Assembly: GCA_020058405.1 (NCBI GenBank)
Contig: JAGVEE010000113.1
Location: 1-7,944, forward strand
Length of the DNA stretch: 7,944 nucleotides
From: Sphingobacteriales bacterium
GTDB lineage: Bacteria > Bacteroidota > Bacteroidia > Sphingobacteriales > Sphingobacteriaceae
Direction of reading: 5' to 3'
Part shown: piece after piece, positions 1 to 5,576 of the stretch
Layout: each line of letters opens with the position of its first letter
How positions within the stretch are numbered: position 1 is the stretch's first letter
The notes under the pieces: model-generated
Told to the model about the DNA's origin: nothing
Databases searched by the model: none
The model's input: the letters and a program-made list of their open reading frames with translations, nothing else
Made by a program: the position numbers and the translations under genes

Positions 1-18
1 ATTGTTATCGATTGTCAT
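1..18 (-). CDS. Possible start of a further gene, cut by window edge
   Basis: An ATG reading leftwards from position 18 opens six codons (MTIDNN) before the window ends. It would be the next gene on the same strand, 121 bp after the amn stop. Support is thin: there is no clear ribosome binding site, which is normal if this is a Bacteroidota genome, and no recognisable -7 element upstream. The only other hint is that the inverted-repeat arm at 21-32 ends just before this ATG, much as the hairpin at 915-1005 ends just before amn. No function can be inferred, and it may be a chance ATG. Confidence 0.2.
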
Positions 19-107
19 CCCTTAAGTTTTAAGAAGATGACGTAGATATCTAACGATATGTTTGCTCTGTCTTATAGTATCTCACGAATTGCACTATGTG
101 GCCTCCA

Positions 108-142
108 TTAGCTAATTATCACATTAGCTAATTAGCTAATTA
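108..142. repeat. Octamer tandem array (TTAGCTAA) ending in the amn stop codon
   Basis: Units of the palindromic octamer TTAGCTAA start at 108, 124 and 132, in one 8-bp register. A degenerate unit (TTATCACA) sits at 116. The 11-mer TTAGCTAATTA therefore occurs three times, at 108-118, 124-134 and 132-142. The final TTA at 140-142 is the TAA stop codon of the AMP nucleosidase gene on the minus strand, so the array starts inside the stop codon and runs downstream. Each unit is self-complementary, so the RNA could fold in several registers, but there is no T-run to make a standard terminator. Confidence 0.8.
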
Positions 143-910
143 AAACTTAAGATGCTTCACCGTTAGACCGTTGTTAATTAACTGCTCCAGCGATTTAATT
201 CCAATGTCGAGGTGTTTAGATACAAACATAGAACTCACTTTTTTATCGCTGTCGGCTGTTTTAACGCCTTCTGGGATCATCGGTTGGTCGGATACTAGTA
301 AGAGTGCTCCGGTTGGAATTTCGTTTTTAAAACCAGTTACAAATATGGTAGCCGTTTCCATGTCGATAGCCATGGCGCGTATTTTTTGTAGGTATTCTTT
401 AAATTCTTCGTCGTGCTCCCAAATTCTTCTGTTGGTAGTGTAAACGGTACCTGTCCAATAGTCTTCGTTATTATCTCTTATGGTTGTTGATATGGCTTTC
501 TGTAAAGCGAATGAGGGCAATGCTGGTACTTCTGCAGGAAAATAATCGTTTGATGTTCCTTCGCCTCGTATTGCGGCAATAGGCAAAATTAAATCGCCAA
601 TTTCGTTTTTCTTTTTTAAGCCACCACATTTACCTAAAAACAAAACCGCCTTCGGGTTTATGGCACTCAATAAATCCATTACTGTTGCTGCCATTGCACT
701 ACCCATACCGAAGTTTAATAAGGTAATGCCATTTGCCGAAACAGATTGCATCGGTTTATCTAAGCCAATAATTTCGGCATCGTATTTTTCTGCGAACAAA
801 GTTAAATAGTTCGAGAAATTGGTTAATAAAATATATCCTGTAAAATCTTTTAACTCTCTACCCGTATATCGTGGCAACCAGTTTTCTACTATTTCTTCTT
901 TTGTTTTCAT
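140..910 (-). CDS. amn: AMP nucleosidase, short Bacteroidota type
   Basis: This 256-aa protein probably hydrolyses AMP to adenine and ribose 5-phosphate in the cytoplasm (EC 3.2.2.4), helping to set the adenylate pool. It belongs to the purine nucleoside phosphorylase/UDP phosphorylase superfamily. Visible signatures are the glycine-rich FGMGSAMAA (67-75), FLGKCGGL (91-98), DMETAT (183-188, whose Glu usually contacts ribose) and SDQP (207-210, with the catalytic Asp that acts on the base). E. coli Amn is nearly twice as long because of an extra N-terminal regulatory domain. This protein is only the catalytic domain, as in other Bacteroidota, so ATP/phosphate allostery may differ. The start at 910 lies 96 nt after the clpX stop, in a gap filled by a long inverted repeat. 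I see no -7 element there, so co-transcription with clpX is likely. A related nucleosidase or phosphorylase is the main alternative. Confidence 0.88.
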   Translation of the reverse strand: MKTKEEIVENWLPRYTGRELKDFTGYILLTNFSNYLTLFAEKYDAEIIGLDKPMQSVSANGITLLNFGMGSAMAATVMDLLSAINPKAVLFLGKCGGLKKKNEIGDLILPIAAIRGEGTSNDYFPAEVPALPSFALQKAISTTIRDNNEDYWTGTVYTTNRRIWEHDEEFKEYLQKIRAMAIDMETATIFVTGFKNEIPTGALLLVSDQPMIPEGVKTADSDKKVSSMFVSKHLDIGIKSLEQLINNGLTVKHLKF

Positions 911-914
911 AAGA

Positions 915-1005
915 TAGTGTGCTAGTATGCTAGTGTGCTAGTATGCTAATAACTGAACCCGTTGCTCTAATTAGCACACTAGCACGTTAGCACACTAGCA
1001 AACTA
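915..1005. repeat. Octamer-built long inverted repeat filling the clpX-amn gap
   Basis: Octamers like TGTGCTAG/TATGCTAG run in register from 918 to 949. Their reverse complements (TTAGCACA/CTAGCACG) run from 971 to about 1002. The arms pair as 915-950 with 970-1005 around a 19-nt loop (951-969), with 31 of 36 Watson-Crick pairs. Most of the other pairs are transitions, so they become G-U in one of the two possible RNAs. On the minus strand the structure begins 1 nt after the clpX TAG and ends 4 nt before the amn ATG. No T-run follows it, so it does not look like an ordinary intrinsic terminator. It could protect the clpX 3' end or affect amn translation; both ideas are inference. Confidence 0.85.
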
Positions 1006-1006
1006 A

Positions 1007-2245
1007 CTACGCGACTTTTAATTTTCTAATTTCTGATTTGTTGAATTTCTCTTGAGCGTACTCAAGGTTTACGTTCAACTTTTTAATTTTATCGTTAGAT
1101 GGTAGTTCGAACATAGCATCAATCATAATGGCTTCCATGATGGATCTCAATCCTCTTGCGCCAAGCTTGTATTCCATTGCACGGTCTACCATAAATTCCA
1201 ATACCTCTTTTTCAACACTTAATTGAATATCTTCATACTCAAATAATTTTTGGTATTGTTTAATGATGGAGTTTTTTGGTTCTGTAAGTATGCTGATAAG
1301 TGTTTCTCTGTCTAATGGATTTAGGTGAGTAAGCACTGGCAAACGACCAATTAATTCGGGTATTAATCCGAAGCTTTTTAAATCCTGCGGACTAACGTAT
1401 TTCAATAAATTATCTTGATCTATTTTTTCGTGTTTACGATCCATCTGGTAACCGATAGATTGTGTTTGCAATCTACGAGCAATTTTTTTATCAATACCAT
1501 CAAACGCACCGCCACATATAAATAAAATGTTTTGCGTGTTAATAGCAATCATTTTTTGATCCGGATGTTTACGTCCGCCTTGCGGTGGAACGTTAACTAT
1601 GGTGCCTTCTAAAATTTTCAATAATGCTTGCTGTACTCCTTCGCCAGAAACGTCGCGAGTAATAGAAGGGTTATCACTCTTACGAGCGATTTTATCAATC
1701 TCATCTATATACACAATACCACGTTCTGCTGAAGCTACATCATAATCTGCGGCTTGTAGTAATCGTGTTAATATACTTTCTACATCTTCGCCTACATAAC
1801 CTGCTTCAGTTAATACCGTAGCATCTACAATACAAAACGGAACATGTAATACTTTAGCAATGGTTTTTGCTAAGAGAGTTTTACCCGTACCTGTTTCGCC
1901 CACTAACACAATGTTCGATTTTTCAATCTCTACTTCATCGTCGCCTTTTTGTTGTGCCAAGCGTTTGTAATGGTTGTATACCGCAACCGCTAAAATTCTT
2001 TTTGCATCATCTTGCCCAATAACATATTGATCAAGGTGTGTTTTGATATCTTTTGGTTTCGCTACGTTTAATGAACTGCTTAAAATCTTCGCATTTTGCT
2101 GCGTAGATTCTTCAGTTAAAATAGTACTTGCCTGTTGAATACATTTGTCGCAAATATGCGCATCGATTCCAGCAATAAGCACTAAACTATCTTGCTTATT
2201 TGCTCCACAAAAGGAGCAATGGATATCGCGGTTTTGTTTTGCCAT
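1007..2245 (-). CDS. clpX: ATP-dependent Clp protease, unfoldase subunit ClpX
   Basis: ClpX is the AAA+ hexamer that recognises tagged proteins, unfolds them with ATP and threads them into ClpP. At 412 aa it has the usual length. In order there are an N-terminal zinc-binding domain with Cys10, Cys13, Cys32 and Cys35; Walker A GETGTGKT (116-123); the pore loop GYVGED (149-154, with the substrate-gripping YVG); Walker B VYIDEID (178-184, catalytic Glu182); the RKH loop (225-227); an arginine finger in ELIGRLP (Arg301); and the sensor-2 box GARGLRS (362-368). The ClpP-docking loop reads IGY (264-266) where E. coli has IGF, a conservative change. The start at 2245 is fixed by the clpP stop only 2 nt upstream, so the two genes are co-transcribed and probably translationally coupled. 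The stop is TAG, directly followed by the inverted repeat before amn. Nothing essential is missing. Confidence 0.98.
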   Translation of the reverse strand: MAKQNRDIHCSFCGANKQDSLVLIAGIDAHICDKCIQQASTILTEESTQQNAKILSSSLNVAKPKDIKTHLDQYVIGQDDAKRILAVAVYNHYKRLAQQKGDDEVEIEKSNIVLVGETGTGKTLLAKTIAKVLHVPFCIVDATVLTEAGYVGEDVESILTRLLQAADYDVASAERGIVYIDEIDKIARKSDNPSITRDVSGEGVQQALLKILEGTIVNVPPQGGRKHPDQKMIAINTQNILFICGGAFDGIDKKIARRLQTQSIGYQMDRKHEKIDQDNLLKYVSPQDLKSFGLIPELIGRLPVLTHLNPLDRETLISILTEPKNSIIKQYQKLFEYEDIQLSVEKEVLEFMVDRAMEYKLGARGLRSIMEAIMIDAMFELPSNDKIKKLNVNLEYAQEKFNKSEIRKLKVA

Positions 2246-2247
2246 TT

Positions 2248-2952
2248 TTATTTTTCTGTTTTTGGCGAGCCTACTAAAATCTCATCTATCATTCCGAACT
2301 CTTTAGCCTCGTGTGCAATCATCCAATAATCACGGTCAGAACTTTCCCATACTTTTTCGTATGATTGGCCTGAGTGTTTAGCAATGATTTCGTATAATTC
2401 TTTTTTCAATTTACCAATTTCTCTTGCGGTAATTTCAATATCAGAAGCTTGACCTTCTGCCCCACCCAATGGTTGGTGTATCATTACTCTCGAGTGTGTT
2501 AGTGCGGCACGTTTGCCTTCCGTTCCTGCGCATAACAATACTGCTGCCATACTTGCTGCCATACCTGTACAAATGGTTGCTACGTCTGGAGAAATAAATT
2601 GCATGGTATCATAAATACCTAAGCCTGCGTATACAGAACCTCCTGGTGAGTTAATGTATATTTGGATGTCTTTTTTTGCATCTGTTGATTGCAAAAATAG
2701 CAATTGTGCTTGGATAATGTTCGCTACACTGTCGTAAATAGCATCGCCCATAAAAATGATGCGATCCATCATTAATCGTGAGAAAACGTCCATTTGAGCA
2801 ACATTTAACTGCCTTTCTTCAATAATATACGGGGTAACATTACCCGGAATCATTCTATTTTCTACACGAGAAATGAAATTATCTACCTGAATACTGTTGA
2901 TTCTGTGATGCTTAACTGCGTAATTACGAAATTCTTTTTTATCTATTTTCAT
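2248..2952 (-). CDS. clpP: ATP-dependent Clp protease, proteolytic subunit ClpP
   Basis: ClpP is the serine peptidase of the ClpXP machine, forming the tetradecameric degradation chamber in the cytoplasm. The catalytic triad is visible: Ser134 in GMAASMAA, His159 in MIHQPLGG and Asp208 in SDRDYW. The oligomerisation and oxyanion region NSPGGSVYAG (101-110) is intact. At 234 aa it is longer than the E. coli precursor (207 aa). The extra residues are N-terminal, ahead of the TPYIIEERQ block (40-48), a layout I associate with Bacteroidota ClpP; whether they are removed on maturation cannot be told. The stop lies 2 nt before clpX. A promoter with a TTTG -33 box and a near-consensus -7 box lies upstream at 2980-3010, beyond the tig terminator, so clpPX can probably be transcribed independently of tig. 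Confidence 0.97.
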   Translation of the reverse strand: MKIDKKEFRNYAVKHHRINSIQVDNFISRVENRMIPGNVTPYIIEERQLNVAQMDVFSRLMMDRIIFMGDAIYDSVANIIQAQLLFLQSTDAKKDIQIYINSPGGSVYAGLGIYDTMQFISPDVATICTGMAASMAAVLLCAGTEGKRAALTHSRVMIHQPLGGAEGQASDIEITAREIGKLKKELYEIIAKHSGQSYEKVWESSDRDYWMIAHEAKEFGMIDEILVGSPKTEK

Positions 2953-2979
2953 ATCTTAAAATTGTCTACTTATAACCAA

Positions 2980-3010
2980 CCAATTTAGGGAAAGTTTTCA
3001 AATTCGCAAA
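2980..3010 (-). promoter_or_regulatory. Candidate Bacteroidota-type promoter for clpPX
   Basis: On the minus strand a TTTG (3010-3007) is followed after 19 nt by TAAATTGG (2987-2980), against the Bacteroidota consensus TTTG-N19-21-TAnnTTTG. Only one fixed -7 position deviates. Transcription would begin near 2973, giving clpP a leader of about 20 nt. It sits just downstream of the tig terminator, as expected for an internal promoter. The -33 box is part of the CAAAT-type repeat arm, so it could be a chance product of that repeat. Confidence 0.4.
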
Positions 3011-3152
3011 TTGCCAATGTGCAAATGTTCAAATGCGAAAATGTGCAAATAAAAAAGCGCCCGAGAGCGCTTTATTAACTAATATCCGAACATTTGCACA
3101 TTTTCGCATTTGCACATTTACGCATTTACGCATTTACGAATTTGCACATTTA
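2999..3152. repeat. Octamer arrays in inverted orientation around the tig terminator
   Basis: From 3089 to 3152 eight octamers of the form C(G/A)CATTT(A/G) lie end to end. The last contains TTA at 3150-3152, which is the tig stop codon. From 2999 to 3050 the reverse-complement units (CAAATGCG-like) run for about six copies, one of them 7 bp. The arms give a perfect 20-bp inverted repeat, AAATGCGAAAATGTGCAAAT at 3031-3050 against 3092-3111. This extends to 28 of 30 pairs over 3021-3050 and 3092-3121. The terminator hairpin at 3054-3073 lies in the loop. The RNA could form one long composite stem, or the arms could be remnants of repeat expansion and inversion. Confidence 0.88.
3048..3073 (-). 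terminator. Intrinsic terminator after tig
   Basis: A 7-bp stem (AAAGCGC at 3054-3060 with GCGCTTT at 3067-3073) closes a 6-nt loop. On the minus strand the T-run continues through 3053-3051 and on to a TATTT tract, giving six consecutive T including the end of the stem. It lies 77 nt past the tig stop. On the plus strand the tail is only TTTATTAA, so minus-strand termination is the better reading. Confidence 0.75.
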
Positions 3153-4502
3153 CTTAATTTCTAAGAACTTGTTATAGTCAATCTCCTTCTCATCCAAGGT
3201 AACAATGGTTTTTAAAAGATCGAATACTTTTTGGCTTCTTACTTCTTCGTACAAACGGTTTGCTTGTTCGCGGTTTTGTAAAAAGTTCATAGCGTAAGAA
3301 CTTAATTGCTCTTCAGTTAAGGGTTGTGGACTGTACATTTTGAATTGTGCATCGATTCTTTTCTTTGCTAATTCTACCACTTCTTCTGGAGCAATTTCCA
3401 TTTTATTTTCAGTAATAATTTTGTTTGCGATTAATGTCCACTTAAGGTTTTTCGCAAAATCATCATACTGCTCTGCAATTTGAGTATCGTCTAAATTATT
3501 TTCGTTGCTTACTTTTAACCATCTCTTTAAGAAATCATTTGGCAATTCCATGTTGAATTTAGCAACTCCGTATTCGTATATATCTTGTTGAAGTTTACGA
3601 TCTGCATTGTCTTGCATAATGCCAATTAACTCTGCTTTCATTTTCTCAATAAATTCTGCTTCGGTAGTAACACCACCTTCGCCATAAATTTTATCGAAAA
3701 ACTCTTGGTTCATGTCTGCTTCTTCAATACGATTTACGTTTTTAACTGTTAAACGGAAATTCGATTTAAGATCTTTCGCTAATTCTTCGTCGATGTTTAA
3801 TAAATGAGCAATTCTGTGTGCATCATTATTGTATGCTTTTTGTAAATCTAAATCGATGGTCGAATCTTTTTTCAATCCGATTAATGATTTTTTAATTTTC
3901 TCATCCGTCACTAAATCTAAACGTACCGAAGCGGTGTGTGATATACCACCTTCAAATACCGTAGCATCTGGAGATAATTGAACTAAGTCACCATAAATAA
4001 CATCGTCGTTTAATTCTACTGCTTCAGGGTTGGTCATTTTACCATAACTTCTGCGGATATTTTTTAAACGGCTGTTTAGCGTTTCTTCGTCGATACGAAC
4101 TTTGTAATACACTAATTTATCTTTCGCGCTGAACGATTCTTTAATTTCTGGAGCTAAACCCATTTCGAATGAAAATTCGAACTCATCTGTAAAGTCCCAT
4201 TTAGGCTCGTAAGCATCGTCTGTTTTAGGCAATGGTTGGCCTAATACGTTTAACTCTTGTTCAGTAATGTATTTGTTTAATGAATCCGATAGTAAACGGT
4301 TAATTTCATCAACTAAAATACTTTTACCGTATAATTTTTTGATGTGTGAAGCAGGAACCATGCCTGGGCGAAAACCTGGCATACGCACTTTCTTGCTCTG
4401 ATCTTTAATTGCTTTTTCTACTTGATCTAAATAATCTGAGGGAGCTAACTTAATTTTAACTACCGCGTTTAATTGATCGACGTTTTCTTTTGTGATATTC
4501 AT
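3150..4502 (-). CDS. tig: Trigger factor, ribosome-associated chaperone
   Basis: Trigger factor binds the ribosome near the peptide exit tunnel and shields nascent chains. At 450 aa it matches the family. The N-terminal ribosome-binding domain carries the signature GFRPGMVP (43-50). A region in the position of the FKBP-like domain follows at roughly 155-260, then the helical C-terminal chaperone arms. The middle domain is divergent: it keeps VFEGG (182-186) but then lacks the IPGFEDG-type block of an active E. coli-like prolyl isomerase, so isomerase activity is doubtful while chaperone function is likely. The ATG at 4502 is only 21 nt past the U-run of the tRNA-Leu terminator, leaving little room for a separate promoter. 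Expression may rely on read-through from the tRNA promoter. The stop codon is embedded in the octamer repeat array, followed by a terminator. clpP and clpX come next, as in many bacteria. Confidence 0.95.
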   Translation of the reverse strand: MNITKENVDQLNAVVKIKLAPSDYLDQVEKAIKDQSKKVRMPGFRPGMVPASHIKKLYGKSILVDEINRLLSDSLNKYITEQELNVLGQPLPKTDDAYEPKWDFTDEFEFSFEMGLAPEIKESFSAKDKLVYYKVRIDEETLNSRLKNIRRSYGKMTNPEAVELNDDVIYGDLVQLSPDATVFEGGISHTASVRLDLVTDEKIKKSLIGLKKDSTIDLDLQKAYNNDAHRIAHLLNIDEELAKDLKSNFRLTVKNVNRIEEADMNQEFFDKIYGEGGVTTEAEFIEKMKAELIGIMQDNADRKLQQDIYEYGVAKFNMELPNDFLKRWLKVSNENNLDDTQIAEQYDDFAKNLKWTLIANKIITENKMEIAPEEVVELAKKRIDAQFKMYSPQPLTEEQLSSYAMNFLQNREQANRLYEEVRSQKVFDLLKTIVTLDEKEIDYNKFLEIK

Positions 4503-4523
4503 GATATACTATTTTTCAATTTT

Positions 4524-4555
4524 AAAAAAATAAAGCCTTGTGTGTGCAAGGCTTT
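4524..4555 (-). terminator. Strong intrinsic terminator between tRNA-Leu and tig
   Basis: A perfect 9-bp stem (AAAGCCTTG at 4532-4540 with CAAGGCTTT at 4547-4555) closes a 6-nt loop. On the minus strand it is followed, after one A, by seven T (4530-4524). It starts 7 nt past the tRNA 3' end and stops 21 nt before the tig ATG. It defines the tRNA 3' end and would attenuate any transcript entering tig. The plus-strand side also has TTTTATTTT, so it may work in both directions. Confidence 0.88.
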
Positions 4556-4562
4556 TATTTTG

Positions 4563-4644
4563 TGCGGAAGAAGGGACTCGAACCCCCACGCCGTGAAGCG
4601 CCAGATCCTAAGTCTGGTGCGGCTACCAATTACGCCACTTCCGC
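4563..4644 (-). tRNA. tRNA-Leu, anticodon UAG
   Basis: The minus strand folds as a class II tRNA of 82 nt. The acceptor stem is GCGGAAG (4644-4638) with CTTCCGC (4570-4564) and discriminator A at 4563. The anticodon stem CCAGA/TCTGG closes the loop CTTAGGA, giving anticodon TAG, which reads CUA and probably other CUN leucine codons. The T-loop carries GGTTCGAGTCC. A long variable arm (around GCTTCACGGC) confirms a leucine-type class II tRNA. The CCA end is not encoded, since ACA follows the acceptor stem, so it must be added enzymatically. A promoter lies at 4690-4697 and a terminator at 4524-4555. Confidence 0.97.
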
Positions 4645-4689
4645 GTACCATCAGCAGAAAGAATTAAATCCTTCCATTGAATTGGACTG

Positions 4690-4697
4690 CAAAGGTA
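4690..4697 (-). promoter_or_regulatory. -7 promoter element for tRNA-Leu (and perhaps tig)
   Basis: The minus strand reads TACCTTTG followed by C, an exact match to the Bacteroidota -7 consensus TAnnTTTG. Transcription would start near 4683, about 39 nt ahead of the mature tRNA 5' end. The DNA upstream is AT-rich with no clear TTG at -33. The wider gap 4645-4784 otherwise shows only weak, unconvincing inverted repeats and no recognisable terminator for the gene upstream. Confidence 0.75.
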
Positions 4698-4784
4698 AAA
4701 TTATTTAAAGAAAAATGGAAATATATTTTCGAATGTTAATTATGGTAATGGCTATGCTATTAACTAGTATAAATACACTACCAA

Positions 4785-5576
4785 TCAAACACTTAACAAT
4801 TCTTGCATATAAGCTGCCGTATGTTTGAGCCGAGAACCGTACCAAGAAAACAGCTCCCCGTCTACCAATTGAATGTTTGCGCTTGGGCAAAATGCCTGTA
4901 ACTCTTGTATGTGTTTGTTTTTAAAAGGATATGGCTCAGAAGAGAGATAAATCAGCTCTGGATTGAGTTTTACTAATGCTTCTGCCTCTATTTCGGGGTA
5001 GCGACTTTTATTTGCAATGTCTAAAGCGATATTTACATGCCCCATTTTCCGCAATAAATGGTTGATAAAAGTGTTCTCCCCTGCCAACATATAAGGGCCT
5101 CTCCAAATAAAATAAGCAACTCGTTTTGGTTCTGAGGGTATGGTAAGGGTTAGGAAGTTTTCATTTATTTCCGATACAAGTTCTTTTGCTTCAACACTTT
5201 TAGCAAAAACATCTCCTAAATTAAGCATCATCTGATAAGCATCCTCTAACGTGTAAATATCGCTAATCCAAACCGGGACATGCTTCATTAGCTCTTCTAT
5301 TTGAAGTTGTTCGTTTTCTTCTTTGTTTGCAATTACTATAGTGGGTTGTAAGGCTAAAATCTTTTCGATGTTAATGGTTTTAGTGCCTCCAATTATGGTT
5401 TTATTCTTTATTGCATCTGCTGGGTGAATGCAAAATTTTGTAATGCCTACAATGTTTTCAGCCAATCCAATGTCGAACAAGAATTCTGTTTGAGAAGGAA
5501 CTAAGGATACAATTTTTAAGTTGTCCTGCTCAAAATTTAAGGTTAACGTTCTCCCTAATTGGTCGGTACAAATCAT
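4785..5576 (-). CDS. BtuF/TroA-type substrate-binding protein without signal peptide
   Basis: This 263-aa protein has the helical-backbone metal/cobalamin receptor fold (periplasmic binding protein class III, as in BtuF, FhuD and TroA). The family pattern is clear: KIVSLVPSQTE (21-31), IVGITKFCIHP (42-52), IIGGTKTINIEKILALQPTIVIANKEEN (61-88, read in segments), YFIWRGPYMLAGENTF (155-170), LSSEPYPFKNKH (211-222) and DGELFSWYGSR (239-249). Known relatives bind vitamin B12, ferric siderophores or metals and feed ABC importers. This one has no signal peptide or lipobox, and the start is fixed by the TAATG overlap with the gene upstream. It is therefore predicted to stay in the cytoplasm, and no permease or ATPase gene lies next to it. 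A role in intracellular corrinoid or metal binding is possible but not shown; the ligand cannot be told from sequence. The stop is TGA. Confidence 0.78.
   Translation of the reverse strand: MICTDQLGRTLTLNFEQDNLKIVSLVPSQTEFLFDIGLAENIVGITKFCIHPADAIKNKTIIGGTKTINIEKILALQPTIVIANKEENEQLQIEELMKHVPVWISDIYTLEDAYQMMLNLGDVFAKSVEAKELVSEINENFLTLTIPSEPKRVAYFIWRGPYMLAGENTFINHLLRKMGHVNIALDIANKSRYPEIEAEALVKLNPELIYLSSEPYPFKNKHIQELQAFCPSANIQLVDGELFSWYGSRLKHTAAYMQELLSV

Noticed and set aside
171..443. Plus-strand open frame of 90 codons opposite amn
   Set aside because: It is antisense to conserved nucleosidase motifs (DMETAT, SDQP) and has no features of its own.
918..1002. CRISPR-like array in the clpX-amn spacer
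   Set aside because: The units are 8 bp with no spacers, occur in both orientations, and no cas genes are present. It is a simple repeat forming an inverted repeat.
3021..3121. Terminal inverted repeats of a small mobile element (MITE)
   Set aside because: The arms are built of octamers that continue outside the inverted repeat, there is no target-site duplication that I can see, and the interior is just a terminator.
4473..4667. Plus-strand 64-codon open frame containing GRRDSNPHAVK
   Set aside because: It is the antisense of tRNA-Leu plus flanks. This peptide pattern is a familiar false gene made by reading across leucine tRNA genes.
4741..4784. Weak hairpin as terminator of the binding-protein gene
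   Set aside because: AATGGC/GCTATT gives only a six-pair stem with one wobble and no T-run, within what AT-rich DNA gives by chance.
4705..4890. Minus-strand 61-codon open frame over the end of the binding-protein gene
   Set aside because: It overlaps well-supported coding sequence in another frame and shows no domain; it is a shadow.
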